Of a stretch of DNA of 61,140 nucleotides, positions 16,799 to 25,948 are shown one piece after another. The notes below the pieces were generated by a model. It did no database searches. It had not been told where the DNA came from and was given only the letters and a program-made list of their open reading frames with translations. The translations under genes were made by a program, and so were the position numbers. The DNA comes from Lentisphaeria bacterium. GTDB taxonomy: Bacteria > Verrucomicrobiota > Lentisphaeria > Victivallales > UBA1829. The DNA lies in the NCBI GenBank assembly GCA_017503545.1, contig JAFVSW010000213.1, forward strand, positions 1 through 61,140, in the 5' to 3' direction. How positions within the stretch are numbered: position 1 is the stretch's first letter; every line of letters starts with the position of its first letter.

Positions 16799-18502
16799 GT
16801 GGCAGAGAAGAGTGATTATATTCTGGAGCTGCTCCTGGAGTACGGTCTGATTTCCCAGGAACAAGCCGATGAAGGCTGGGAAAAAGTGGGCGAAGCAGAA
16901 GGACGATTGGATATCCTTGATGCTCTGAAAGAACTCGGGTATGTGCATGAACATGATATTCTGAACATGCTGGCTCAGCAGTACGGACTGGAAACGTTGG
17001 ATCTTTCCACTTTTGTGATTCCGCAGGAAATTCTGGATTCCGTTCCGAAAGAAATTCCACATCAATACAAAGTCGTTCCCGTTATGATTCATGACGGAGT
17101 TCTGACCTTTGCCATGTCGGATCCCACCGATATGGAAACGCTGGATTCCCTGCGTCTGGTTTTGAAACGGGATGTGGATGCCGTGATTTCCCCGATGGAA
17201 CAGATCCAGGCGATTATTGACCGTTATTATTCCGACCTGGAAACTGCTGCAACGATTATGATCGGTGATATGGATGTTAATTCCGTGGAAAATCTGGAAG
17301 CCGCAAAAGAATCTGCCTCTGCCGATAAAGAAGATTCCATGATTATCCGTCTCGTTTACATGCTGATCGTGGAAGCACATAAACGGAAAACTTCCGATAT
17401 TCATTTGGAACCGATGGAAAAACGGTTCCGTGTCCGGTATCGTATCGACGGTGTGCTGCGGGAAATGGACAGTCCCCCGAAATATCTGCAATCCAATATT
17501 ATCAGCCGTATCAAAATTATGTCCCGTATGGATATTGCGGAAAAACGGATCCCGCAGGACGGACGTATTCAGATGCGTCTGGCGGATGCCGATATCGACT
17601 TGCGTGTATCTACGATCCCCACAACTCACGGCGAAAGTATCGTTATGCGTATTCTGGATAAGTCCAGTATTCAGTTGGATATCCCGAAACTCGGGTTCTA
17701 TACGGACGACCAGGAAAAGATTGACCGTATCATCAGTATGCCGGACGGAGTGTTCCTGGTGACCGGTCCTACCGGGTCCGGTAAAACTACCAGTCTTTAT
17801 GCGTTTTTGAACTCCATCAACAAACCGAACCGTAAGATTATTACGGTGGAAGACCCGGTGGAATATCAGTTGAACGGGATCAATCAGGTGCAGGTGGACC
17901 CGATTGTGCAGATGACCTTCTCCAATGCGTTGCGCGCCATGCTCCGTCAGGCACCGAACATTATCATGGTGGGGGAAATCCGTGACCGCGAAACTGCGGA
18001 AATTGCGATCAACGCCTCACTTACCGGGCACTTGGTGTTCAGTACCCTGCATACCAATGACGCCCCCAGTGCTGTGACCCGTTTGATCGATATGGGGGTC
18101 AAACCCTTCCTTGTGGCATCCTCTGTCCGTGCCATCATGGCACAGCGTCTTGTGCGCCGTGTCTGTAAAAAATGTGCGCAGCCCTATACCCCGTCTCCCA
18201 CCGAGATCCGTATGTTGAATCTGGATGAAAGTTTTATCAAGAACTCCAACTTTATGAAGGGGCGCGGCTGTCCGGAATGTGGTAATTCCGGTTATAAAGG
18301 ACGTGTCGGGATTTATGAAATCTTCCTTGTCGGGGAAGAAATTCAGCACTTGATTTACGGCAAAGAATCCTCCCACACGATTCGTGAAGCTGCCCGTAAG
18401 AGTGGTATGCGTACCTTGCGTGAAGACGGCTTGCGGAAAGCGGCGGCGGGTACGACTACGCTGGAAGAAGTATTGCAAACAACGATTGGCGATGATGCCT
18501 GA
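16799..18502 (+). CDS. GspE/PilB-family secretion or pilus assembly ATPase (first copy)
   Basis: A 567-residue cytoplasmic hexameric ATPase that powers pseudopilus or pilus extension. An N-terminal MshEN-type domain (about 10-150) comes first. Walker A, GPTGSGKTT, is near residue 323; the Walker B region is MVGEIRDRETAEIA near 385. A zinc-binding site follows: CKKCAQPY near 457 and CPECGNSGYKGR near 492. Start assigned to GTG 16799, which has GTGAGG five bases upstream and gives the normal N-terminus; the longer frame from ATG 16700 overlaps the promoter. The second paralogue follows 24 bases later. Its probable clients are prepilin-type proteins like those at 4078 and 59963. Confidence 0.93.
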   Translation: MAEKSDYILELLLEYGLISQEQADEGWEKVGEAEGRLDILDALKELGYVHEHDILNMLAQQYGLETLDLSTFVIPQEILDSVPKEIPHQYKVVPVMIHDGVLTFAMSDPTDMETLDSLRLVLKRDVDAVISPMEQIQAIIDRYYSDLETAATIMIGDMDVNSVENLEAAKESASADKEDSMIIRLVYMLIVEAHKRKTSDIHLEPMEKRFRVRYRIDGVLREMDSPPKYLQSNIISRIKIMSRMDIAEKRIPQDGRIQMRLADADIDLRVSTIPTTHGESIVMRILDKSSIQLDIPKLGFYTDDQEKIDRIISMPDGVFLVTGPTGSGKTTSLYAFLNSINKPNRKIITVEDPVEYQLNGINQVQVDPIVQMTFSNALRAMLRQAPNIIMVGEIRDRETAEIAINASLTGHLVFSTLHTNDAPSAVTRLIDMGVKPFLVASSVRAIMAQRLVRRVCKKCAQPYTPSPTEIRMLNLDESFIKNSNFMKGRGCPECGNSGYKGRVGIYEIFLVGEEIQHLIYGKESSHTIREAARKSGMRTLREDGLRKAAAGTTTLEEVLQTTIGDDA

Positions 18503-18526
18503 TATATTACTGGAGATTAGAGAATT

Positions 18527-20215
18527 ATGCTTGATTCCGATAATCAAACAATAAAAGACATGCTGCTTAATTCCGGCTTTTGTGCGGAAGATCAGATGGC
18601 GGAAATCGAAGAAGAACATTTGCGCAGTGGTAAATCCATTAAAGATATTGCCATTGACTTTCAGATCTTAACCGAAGATCAAATGCTGGAAGTCCTTGCG
18701 GCTTCTCTCGGCATGGAAATCGTGGATTTGAATACGGTCGATCCTCCGAAAAGTGTAGTCGATTTGATTGATGGCGATACTGCACGTATGATGGGGGTTT
18801 GCCCCATCCTGGATGAAGATGGTGTGCTTACTGTGGCTGTACGGAATCCGTTGAATTATCAAATCGCAGATGAATTGCGGTTTATGCTCAACCGGGATAT
18901 TGTTACGGTCATTGCACTGGAATCTCAGGTCGATCAGTTTATTGATGCACATTATCCGCTGGATATCGTGGCGGTACATGATATGTTGTCTGAAATGGAT
19001 GGTTTGAGTGCAGACCTTTCCGAAGGATATGACCCGACGGATGCGGAAAACCTGGCGAATGAAGCCCCGATCATCAAATTCGTGAATGCGGTTATGCTCC
19101 AGGCAATCAAAGATAAAGCATCTGACATTCATTTTGAACCGTTTGAAAAAGAATTTAAAATCCGTTGCCGTGTGGACGGTGCGCTTTATGAAATGGCTCC
19201 TCCGCCGAAAAGTCTGGCGGTCCCTGTTATCAGCCGTGTGAAAATTCTTTCCGGACTGAATATTTCTGAACGCCGTAAACCGCAGGACGGACGTATTCAG
19301 CTCAAGATCGGCGGCAAACCTATCGACTTGCGTGTATCCTGTCTGCCTACCGCTCACGGGGAATCTGTGGTGCTTCGTGTGCTTGACCGTTCTGTGGTGA
19401 ACTTGGACCTTGATGCTCTCGGGATCAACGAAAAAGTTTTGGAAAAGATCCGTCAGATCATTACAATGCCCAACGGTATTTTCATTATCACCGGTCCTAC
19501 CGGGTCCGGTAAAACAACAACCCTTTATTCCGCTCTTAAAGAGATCAATAAAGTGGAAGACAAGATTCTTACCGCAGAAGACCCGGTGGAATATGACTTG
19601 GAAGGGATTGTACAGCTGCCGATCAATGATGCTGTCGGTATGACATTTGCCAAAGCACTCCGTGCGTTCCTCCGTCAGGACCCGGACGTGATCATGCTTG
19701 GGGAAACCCGTGATTTGGAATCTGCAGAAATGGCGGTGCAGGCATCCCTCACCGGACACTTGGTATTCACAACTCTGCATACCAACGACGCCGCCGGTGC
19801 TGTGACCCGTTTGATCGATATGGGTGTGGAACCGTTCCTTATCACATCGTCCCTGATTGCTGTGTTGGCACAACGACTGATCCGCCGTGTTTGCAAATCC
19901 TGCAAAACCGCATTTGTACCGTCGGATGAAGATTTGCAGCTGCTCGGTCTTACCCGTGCAGATATTGGGGAAAACAAGTTCTATTACGGAAAAGGATGTC
20001 CGGTATGCAACGGTACCGGTTACAAAGGCCGTAAATCCATTCTGGAGATTCTGATGATGAATCCCAAACTCAACGAACTTGTTTTGAACAGTGCGCCTAC
20101 CGTTGTGATCCGTGACAAAGCCCGTGAATTGGGGATGGAAACCATGCGTGAAGACGGGATCCGTGCCATTCTCAACGGCGAAACCACGATGGAAGAAGTT
20201 TTGAAATATACATAA
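18527..20215 (+). CDS. GspE/PilB-family secretion or pilus assembly ATPase (second copy)
   Basis: A 562-residue paralogue of the upstream gene with the same plan: N-terminal MshEN-type domain (about 10-150), Walker A GPTGSGKTTT near residue 324, Walker B region MLGETRDLESAEMA, and a zinc site CKSCKTAF / CPVCNGTGYKGR. GGAG precedes the ATG. The two proteins are close in the ATPase core but diverge at the N-terminus, so they may serve separate machines or form a mixed assembly. A tandem pair in one operon with pilT and gspF is unusual, because most systems have one extension ATPase. Confidence 0.93.
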   Translation: MLDSDNQTIKDMLLNSGFCAEDQMAEIEEEHLRSGKSIKDIAIDFQILTEDQMLEVLAASLGMEIVDLNTVDPPKSVVDLIDGDTARMMGVCPILDEDGVLTVAVRNPLNYQIADELRFMLNRDIVTVIALESQVDQFIDAHYPLDIVAVHDMLSEMDGLSADLSEGYDPTDAENLANEAPIIKFVNAVMLQAIKDKASDIHFEPFEKEFKIRCRVDGALYEMAPPPKSLAVPVISRVKILSGLNISERRKPQDGRIQLKIGGKPIDLRVSCLPTAHGESVVLRVLDRSVVNLDLDALGINEKVLEKIRQIITMPNGIFIITGPTGSGKTTTLYSALKEINKVEDKILTAEDPVEYDLEGIVQLPINDAVGMTFAKALRAFLRQDPDVIMLGETRDLESAEMAVQASLTGHLVFTTLHTNDAAGAVTRLIDMGVEPFLITSSLIAVLAQRLIRRVCKSCKTAFVPSDEDLQLLGLTRADIGENKFYYGKGCPVCNGTGYKGRKSILEILMMNPKLNELVLNSAPTVVIRDKARELGMETMREDGIRAILNGETTMEEVLKYT

Positions 20216-20244
20216 TCATTTTTCAGAAAGGATGGTGTTGACTT

Positions 20245-21303
20245 ATGGTTGAAATGGATGAATTGCTCCAGCTTGTAGTCGACGAAGGAGTCAGTGACTT
20301 GCATCTTGAAGTCGGGGCACCCCCGGTAATCCGTTTGCGCGGCGAAATGACTCCTCTGGATTTACCGGATATGACACCTGCTGATACAGAACGGCTGATT
20401 AAATCAATTGCCGCCCCCAAACATATTCAGCAGATTAATGAATGTGGCGGTGCGGACTTCGGGTTCGCTTTCGGGGAACAGGCACGTTTCCGTGTAAGTG
20501 CTTTCCGGCAGAAAGGAAATCTGGGGGCAGTGCTTCGTCAGATCCCCAATAAGTTATTGACTTTTGAACAGATCGGTCTGCCGCCTGCGGTCAAAGATTT
20601 GCTGTATCGTCCCAGAGGTCTGATCCTGGTGACCGGTCCGACCGGTTCCGGGAAATCCACAACGCTGGCTTCTCTGATCGACATTATCAATCATGAACGG
20701 GCATGTCACATTATCACGGTGGAAGACCCGATCGAATTTTATCACAAACATAACAAGAGTATCATTATTCAGCGTGAAATCGGCAATGACGTTCCCACGT
20801 TCGCAGAAGCGTTGCGCCGGGCGTTGCGTCAGGACCCGGATATCATTCTCGTCGGGGAATTGCGCGACCTGGAAACCATTGAAGCTGCGGTTTCCGCCGC
20901 TGAAACCGGACACCTGGTCTTTGGTACGCTCCATACCACCGGTGCCGCACGAACCGTTGACCGTATCGTAGATGCTTTCCCCACCAATCAGCAGATGCAG
21001 ATCCGTACACAGTTGGCTGCCGGTTTGGTTGGTGTGATTTCTCAGGTCCTTTGTCCCCGTATTGATAAGCCGGGGCGGGTCGCCGCATTTGAGATTATGA
21101 TCTCCACCCCGTCCATTCAGTCTTTGATTCGTGACGGAAAAACGTTCCGTATTACATCTGACATTCAGACCGGTGCAAAATACGGTATGAATACATTGGA
21201 TTCCCATTTGTTGGAATTGTATCAGAAAAAGATCATTTCTTATGGTGAACTGATTACAAAAGCCCAGGATCCGGAAGGTGTTATTCAGAAACTCGGCGGT
21301 TGA
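20245..21303 (+). CDS. pilT: PilT-family twitching motility (retraction) ATPase
   Basis: A 352-residue hexameric ATPase that depolymerises type IV pili. An N-terminal PAS-like domain has [20 protein letters not shown], typical of PilT/PilU. Walker [11 protein letters not shown], is near residue 131, and [29 protein letters not shown] carries the Walker B region. It lacks the zinc site of GspE. Presence of PilT together with PilB-like ATPases points to a dynamic type IV pilus rather than only type II secretion. It sits 29 bases after the second GspE gene and 75 before gspF. PilU cannot be excluded, but overall length and motifs fit PilT. Confidence 0.92.
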   Translation: MVEMDELLQLVVDEGVSDLHLEVGAPPVIRLRGEMTPLDLPDMTPADTERLIKSIAAPKHIQQINECGGADFGFAFGEQARFRVSAFRQKGNLGAVLRQIPNKLLTFEQIGLPPAVKDLLYRPRGLILVTGPTGSGKSTTLASLIDIINHERACHIITVEDPIEFYHKHNKSIIIQREIGNDVPTFAEALRRALRQDPDIILVGELRDLETIEAAVSAAETGHLVFGTLHTTGAARTVDRIVDAFPTNQQMQIRTQLAAGLVGVISQVLCPRIDKPGRVAAFEIMISTPSIQSLIRDGKTFRITSDIQTGAKYGMNTLDSHLLELYQKKIISYGELITKAQDPEGVIQKLGG

Positions 21304-21378
21304 TTTGTTTTGGTTGGATTATCAGAAGGATTTTTCTCTCCCGACTGTATTTTTTAATTTCTAAACGGAGTAATTAAT

Positions 21379-22641
21379 ATGCCTATTTATCAATTCAGCG
21401 CAATGGATGCCAACGGAAAAGAACGCAAGGGCAAGCGCGAGGCAAGAAGCGAAGAAGAAGTTTCATCGTATTTGAAGGAGCAGGGGTTATTCCCCACTTC
21501 GATCAAACTTTTTACAGAAAAAACAAATGCTGCCAAAAAGAAAGGCCCCAATGATAAAAAAGAAGGCTTTTCTCTCAATATGCAGATCGGTGCTTCGGTC
21601 ATCAAGAAAAAACAGTTGACCGTCGTTACCCGTCAGCTGGCAATCCTGCTGGATGCCGGTCTGCCGTTGATCCGTTCCCTCCGGACTCTGGAGCGTCAGT
21701 CCCGTGACGTAATGGTCAGAACGGTTCTCGGTAAAGTCGCTGTTTCTGTGGAAGGCGGTGCTACCTTCTCCGAATCTCTGGCACAGCATCCGAAATCCTT
21801 TGATAAACTCTATTTGAACATGGTGCGCGCCGGGGAAGCTGCCGGTAAAATGGAAATCATTCTTGACCGACTGGCATCGTTCATGGAAAAAGCCGCCCGA
21901 ATCATGGGGAAAGTCAAATCTGCTTTGACATATCCTTGCGTTGTTTTGGGTGTTGCTTTGCTCATTACTGCCGGTTTGATGGTGTTCATCGTGCCGAAAT
22001 TTGAAAAAATCTTTGCTGACTTGCTCGGGGAAGGAACCGAATTGCCCGCTCTGACTCAGGTCGTTATTGCCATCAGCCGTTGGATGCAGAGCAATGTGTT
22101 GGCTCTTTTCGGGATTATTATCGGGATCGTGATCGCATTCAAACTTGCGGTCAAAACCAAACAGGGACGATATGCTGTTGACTATGCAAAATACAAAATG
22201 CCCCTTTTCGGACCGATTGTTTCCAAAACTGCAATTTCCAAATTCTCCCGTACTCTCGGTACCCTGATGGGATCCGGGGTGCCGGTCCTCAGTGCCCTCC
22301 AAATCGTGCGTGATACCGCCGGGAATGAATTGGTGTCCAATGCCGTTCAACAGGTGCATGATGCGGTGAAGGAAGGGGAACCTATGGCAGCTCCTCTTGC
22401 CGCTACCAAGATCTTCCCTGAAATGGTGATCTCTATGATCGAGGTCGGTGAAGAAACCGGTAAACTCGCAGAAATGTTGAACAAGATTGCTGATACTTAT
22501 GACGAAGAAGTGGATAACGCGGTCGGTTCTCTGACCAGTATGATCGAACCGTTGATGATGGTGTTCCTCGCCGTTGTCGTCGGGGGTATCGTTATCGCCC
22601 TCTTCTCCCCGATGATTAAGATCATGGAAAAGATGAACTGA
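21379..22641 (+). CDS. GspF/PilC-family inner-membrane platform protein
   Basis: A 420-residue polytopic membrane protein that anchors the pilus or pseudopilus motor. Two T2SSF repeats are visible. The first (about 75-200) contains VVTRQLAILLDAGLPLIRSLRTL and ends in a membrane helix (CVVLGVALLITAGLMVFIV). The second (about 280-405) contains KFSRTLGTLMGSGVPVLSALQIV and MIEVGEETGKLAEML, and closes with a helix near VFLAVVVGGIVIALF. Start at 21379 has GGAG upstream. It completes the ATPase-platform cassette; the prepilin peptidase, secretin and alignment proteins are not in the window. Confidence 0.93.
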   Translation: MPIYQFSAMDANGKERKGKREARSEEEVSSYLKEQGLFPTSIKLFTEKTNAAKKKGPNDKKEGFSLNMQIGASVIKKKQLTVVTRQLAILLDAGLPLIRSLRTLERQSRDVMVRTVLGKVAVSVEGGATFSESLAQHPKSFDKLYLNMVRAGEAAGKMEIILDRLASFMEKAARIMGKVKSALTYPCVVLGVALLITAGLMVFIVPKFEKIFADLLGEGTELPALTQVVIAISRWMQSNVLALFGIIIGIVIAFKLAVKTKQGRYAVDYAKYKMPLFGPIVSKTAISKFSRTLGTLMGSGVPVLSALQIVRDTAGNELVSNAVQQVHDAVKEGEPMAAPLAATKIFPEMVISMIEVGEETGKLAEMLNKIADTYDEEVDNAVGSLTSMIEPLMMVFLAVVVGGIVIALFSPMIKIMEKMN

Positions 22642-22660
22642 TGGAATGGAGGTCATTGCT

Positions 22661-23764
22661 ATGTCGGATATCCTGAATAATTCTGCTTATGCTGTGATTA
22701 TTGCGGGTGGAAAAGGGGAGCGGTTTTGGCCCCAGAGCCGGCTTGCCAGACCCAAGCAGCTTTTACGCCTTCTCGGAAATATTTCCTTGATCGAACAGAC
22801 CGTAGAGCGTATTCATCAGCAGTTCCCGTATGAACGGATCTTTATTATTACGACGGAGGAATATGTCGCCCCCATCCGGTCCATGCTGTTTTCTCTGCCG
22901 CCTGAAAATGTGATCAGTGAACCTTGCGGCAGAGATACTGGCCCTTGTATCGCTTATGCTGCTGCTCATATCAAAACTGTCGCGGCAGAGGAAGACCCTG
23001 TTCTTTGTGTGTTTCCATCCGATCATTTGATCCGGGAAGAAGATATTTTTGACCGGATTGTTGCCGATTGCACCTCTATGGCTGTGGCACGTCAGGGAAT
23101 CGTTACCATTGGCATCAAACCCACATATGCCTGTACAGGTTATGGATACATACGCACGGGAGAACGACTTCCCTGCAATATGCCTTCTGAATTTTTCGAG
23201 GCGGTTTCTTTCCGGGAAAAACCCGTTAAGGAAGTGGCGGAAGAATATTTCGCGTCCGGCGAATATTTGTGGAACAGTGGAATATTCTTTTTCCGTCATT
23301 CCGTGTTGATCAATTCATTCCGTACCGCAATGCCTGCGCTTTTGGATTTTTATGACCAGTTGGAAAATGCGATCCGCAAGCAGGATGCCGCCGGTATCAA
23401 ACAGTGTTATGATGATGTGCAGAAAGTTTCCTTCGATGTCAGCGTAATGGAAAAAGTTTCCAGTACCGTTGTGGCAAAAGGTGATTTTACATGGGATGAC
23501 CTCGGATCCTGGACATCCATGAAAAATCTGCTCGTTCCCGATGAAAATGGAAATGCTGTCCTCGGATTGCATACCGGTATCGAGACCAGTAATTGCGTTG
23601 TTGTAGGGGAGGCGGACCACCTTGTCGCTACCATCGGGATCAAAGACCTGATTGTGGTACATACTGATGATGCCACATTGATTTGTGATGCAAAATCCGC
23701 ACAGCGTGTCAAAGAATTGACGCAGCTCCTTGCAAACAAACCGGATTTGGAGTCGTTTCTCTGA
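22661..23764 (+). CDS. manC: Mannose-1-phosphate guanylyltransferase
   Basis: A 367-residue nucleotidyltransferase making GDP-mannose from GTP and mannose 1-phosphate. The GT-A signature VIIAGGKGERFWPQSRLARPKQLL is near the N-terminus. FPSDHLI, PTYACTGYGYI, EKPVKEV and LWNSGIFFF follow as in ManC. The C-terminal isomerase domain of bifunctional enzymes is absent. Start set at 22661, with GGAGG 8 bases upstream; the ATG at 22646 precedes that site. The TGA stop overlaps the coaX start. GDP-mannose would feed polysaccharide or glycan synthesis. Confidence 0.92.
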   Translation: MSDILNNSAYAVIIAGGKGERFWPQSRLARPKQLLRLLGNISLIEQTVERIHQQFPYERIFIITTEEYVAPIRSMLFSLPPENVISEPCGRDTGPCIAYAAAHIKTVAAEEDPVLCVFPSDHLIREEDIFDRIVADCTSMAVARQGIVTIGIKPTYACTGYGYIRTGERLPCNMPSEFFEAVSFREKPVKEVAEEYFASGEYLWNSGIFFFRHSVLINSFRTAMPALLDFYDQLENAIRKQDAAGIKQCYDDVQKVSFDVSVMEKVSSTVVAKGDFTWDDLGSWTSMKNLLVPDENGNAVLGLHTGIETSNCVVVGEADHLVATIGIKDLIVVHTDDATLICDAKSAQRVKELTQLLANKPDLESFL

Positions 23765-24492
23765 TGCTTGAAGCTGCTTGTAAGCCTGTACTCCTGAACA
23801 TCGGCAATACGCATGTTCAGATACAACATGGAACCGGCGGTGAGATCGTTTCTGTTCCTACCGGATCATTCCGGATCGATGATCTCCCGGCGGATCAGCC
23901 TTGTGCCGCAGCATGTGTGGTACCCGCTTTTCTGCCGGATTTGAAAAAACGTGGTGCCGTGATCGTCAACCCCGTGTCTGCCGGTTCTTTTATTGATTTT
24001 TCCCCCGTGGATTCTTCCACACTGGGCAGCGATCGTATTGCAAATGCTGCCGCAATGGTGGCTCTGGGAATCTCTCTCCCTGCGGTTTGTATCGATGCCG
24101 GAACGGCAATCACTTTTGAGGTGTTGGATGTCGATATGCGTTTTCTTGGTGGGGCAATCCTCCCCGGACGCCGGCTTTTACGGCAATCCCTGCACACTGG
24201 CACGGCTCAATTGCCGGATATCCCTCTTGCCGGTGATTTGCCGGGATTCCCCGCGGTATGCACAGTGGATGCCATTCGCTGGGGTACCGATGGATTGGTG
24301 ATCGAAGGGGTGAAAGGATTGCTGCAGCGGTTGAAGGATTCATTCCATGGAAATCTGACATGTATCATAACGGGCGGAGATGCCCCGTTTTTTAAAACTT
24401 ATCTGCCGGAACTTGAACTTGCTCCTCCCGATTTTACATTGCGCGGTGTGGATTTTGTTTTTCGGAAAATCAGAAATGGAGTCGATTTATGA
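23764..24492 (+). CDS. coaX: Type III pantothenate kinase
   Basis: A 242-residue ATP-dependent kinase making 4-phosphopantothenate, the first step of CoA synthesis. ASKHA-fold motifs are visible: LLNIGNTHVQI (phosphate loop), the DAGTAITFEVLD catalytic stretch near 115, and GGAILPGRRLLRQSLHTGTAQLP near 133. The start shares bases with the manC stop, and its stop overlaps the trpF start (ATGA), so the three genes are translationally coupled. Slightly divergent from typical CoaX in the first motif (IGNTH instead of GNT-N) but otherwise standard. Confidence 0.9.
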   Translation: MLEAACKPVLLNIGNTHVQIQHGTGGEIVSVPTGSFRIDDLPADQPCAAACVVPAFLPDLKKRGAVIVNPVSAGSFIDFSPVDSSTLGSDRIANAAAMVALGISLPAVCIDAGTAITFEVLDVDMRFLGGAILPGRRLLRQSLHTGTAQLPDIPLAGDLPGFPAVCTVDAIRWGTDGLVIEGVKGLLQRLKDSFHGNLTCIITGGDAPFFKTYLPELELAPPDFTLRGVDFVFRKIRNGVDL

Positions 24493-25142
24493 GAATTAAA
24501 ATTTGCGGAATCCGCAATGAACAGGATATGAATGTAGCAGTCAATGCCGGCGCGGATGCGGTTGGCTTTCTTGTCGGACAGCTTCATGCTTCCAGAGATT
24601 TTATTTTACCCGGAACCGCTGCCCGCCTCGTTCGTATGCTCCCCCCCTTCGTTACGCCGGTTCTGGTAACTCATTTTACGGATCCCGCAGAAGTCTTTGA
24701 TCTTGTGATACGGACCGGGATCACGACGGTGCAGCTCCATGGCGGTTCTGCTCCGGAGGAAGTTGCCGCTCTCCGGGATATGCTCCCGCCCGCCGGGAAA
24801 ATTATCCTTGCTGTTCATTTACAGAACGAGGAGGATTTTGTTGCCACAAAAGATTATTACCGCATGGTCGATGCTTTCCTCATCGACAGCATTGATGTGG
24901 ATGCCGGAAAAGTCGGCGGTACCGGTTGTACCAATGATTGGCAGCTGGCACGTAAATTTGTGGAAATGACTCCTTATCCCGTATTTCTTGCCGGGGGGCT
25001 GTACGCAGAAAATGTGGCGGATGCTATTCGTACTGTCCGTCCTTTTGCCGTCGATGCCAATTCCCGTTTGAAAGATGAAAACGGGAATGAAGATCCGGAA
25101 AAATGTACCGCTTTTGTACAAGCGGCACAAGGTGCCCTTTGA
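24489..25142 (+). CDS. trpF: Phosphoribosylanthranilate isomerase
   Basis: A 217-residue TIM-barrel enzyme of tryptophan synthesis. The signature is RIKICGIRNEQDMNVAVNAGADAVGF, in which the cysteine is the general base, and IDSIDVDAGKVGGTG supplies the catalytic aspartate and phosphate loop. FLAGGLYAENVADAI completes the phosphate site. The gene overlaps coaX by four bases. No other trp gene is nearby, which is unusual for trpF. A TrpF-like protein acting on a related substrate is possible, but all key residues are present. Confidence 0.85.
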   Translation: MRIKICGIRNEQDMNVAVNAGADAVGFLVGQLHASRDFILPGTAARLVRMLPPFVTPVLVTHFTDPAEVFDLVIRTGITTVQLHGGSAPEEVAALRDMLPPAGKIILAVHLQNEEDFVATKDYYRMVDAFLIDSIDVDAGKVGGTGCTNDWQLARKFVEMTPYPVFLAGGLYAENVADAIRTVRPFAVDANSRLKDENGNEDPEKCTAFVQAAQGAL

Positions 25143-25152
25143 ATTGTTGCAC

Positions 25153-25174
25153 TTTTGCGTAAAAAGTCGCAAAA
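25153..25174. promoter_or_regulatory. Inverted repeat upstream of rex, possible Rex operator
   Basis: Arms TTTTGCG (25153-25159) and CGCAAAA (25168-25174) with an 8-base spacer. It resembles the general layout of Rex sites (TTGTGAA-N4-TTCACAA), although the core differs and the spacer is longer. It lies 15 bases upstream of a promoter-like TTGAAA-16-TATATT at 25189-25216, so binding there could allow autoregulation. Confidence 0.4.
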
Positions 25175-25188
25175 ACGTAACATTGGAC

Positions 25189-25216
25189 TTGAAAAGACGG
25201 AAATTTGCTGTATATT
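25189..25216 (+). promoter_or_regulatory. Promoter for rex
   Basis: TTGAAA (25189-25194), 16-base spacer and TATATT (25211-25216), 63 bases upstream of the rex ATG. A near-direct repeat CTGTATAT surrounds the -10 region. Prediction only. Confidence 0.5.
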
Positions 25217-25278
25217 GATACACTGTATATCAGAGAATATTTGTCATTTACCGGACGGAAACAAAAGGATTTTTTATC

Positions 25279-25920
25279 ATGGCTGCCAGGATTAAAGTAT
25301 TGAATACGCCTTCCATGCGTAGAATGCCTTCTTATTTGCATAAGCTCATGCTCATGCATGCGGCAGGCGAAAAACACGCTTCCGCTACAAAATTGGCGGA
25401 ATATATGGATTTGGATACCATTATCGTCAGAAAAGATTTTGAACTTACTGGTATTCAGGGCAGACCCGGTGTCGGATATAAAACGGATGAACTGATTGAC
25501 GGAATCCGCCGTTATCTTGGATGGAATATTACGTGCGAAGCATGTCTTGTCGGGGCTGGTTCCCTCGGCAGTGCATTGCTCGGTCATGAAGAATTTATGG
25601 AATATGGTTTGAAAATAACCAATGTGTTCGATTCCGATCCCGCAAAAGTCGGTTCCATGATTCATGGACATCTTGTGGAAGATGTGCGGAAAATGACACA
25701 GGTCCTGAAGCCTGCCCCCCCGCCGCTGGCAATTCTTTGTGTTTCTCCGCATTGTGCGCAGATGGTCGCGGATGAATTGATTGAATGTGGCGTCAAAGCA
25801 TTTTGGAATTTTGCCAACGTGTGTTTGCAGGTTCCCCCGGATATCATTGTGCAGCGCGAAGTGATCGCCGGCGGTTTCGCTCTCCTTTCCGTAAAATTGA
25901 CGCAGAGTGGAATTAAGTAA
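25279..25920 (+). CDS. rex: Redox-sensing transcriptional repressor Rex
   Basis: A 213-residue NADH-sensing repressor. The N-terminal winged helix (about 5-75) contains TKLAEYMDLDTIIVRKDFELTGIQGRPGVGY. The Rossmann domain starts at ACLVGAGSLGSALLGHEEF (near 95) and continues with VFDSDPAKVG. Rex controls fermentation and respiration genes according to NADH/NAD+, fitting an anaerobe. The usual Rex length is matched. It has its own upstream promoter and an inverted repeat. The DUF2851 gene follows 28 bases later. Confidence 0.93.
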   Translation: MAARIKVLNTPSMRRMPSYLHKLMLMHAAGEKHASATKLAEYMDLDTIIVRKDFELTGIQGRPGVGYKTDELIDGIRRYLGWNITCEACLVGAGSLGSALLGHEEFMEYGLKITNVFDSDPAKVGSMIHGHLVEDVRKMTQVLKPAPPPLAILCVSPHCAQMVADELIECGVKAFWNFANVCLQVPPDIIVQREVIAGGFALLSVKLTQSGIK

Positions 25921-25948
25921 TTGTTTGTTCGATAAGGAGCGTCTCATC

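Noticed and set aside
22646..22660. Upstream ATG for manC adding five residues
   Set aside because: It precedes the GGAGG ribosome site, which is correctly spaced only for ATG 22661.
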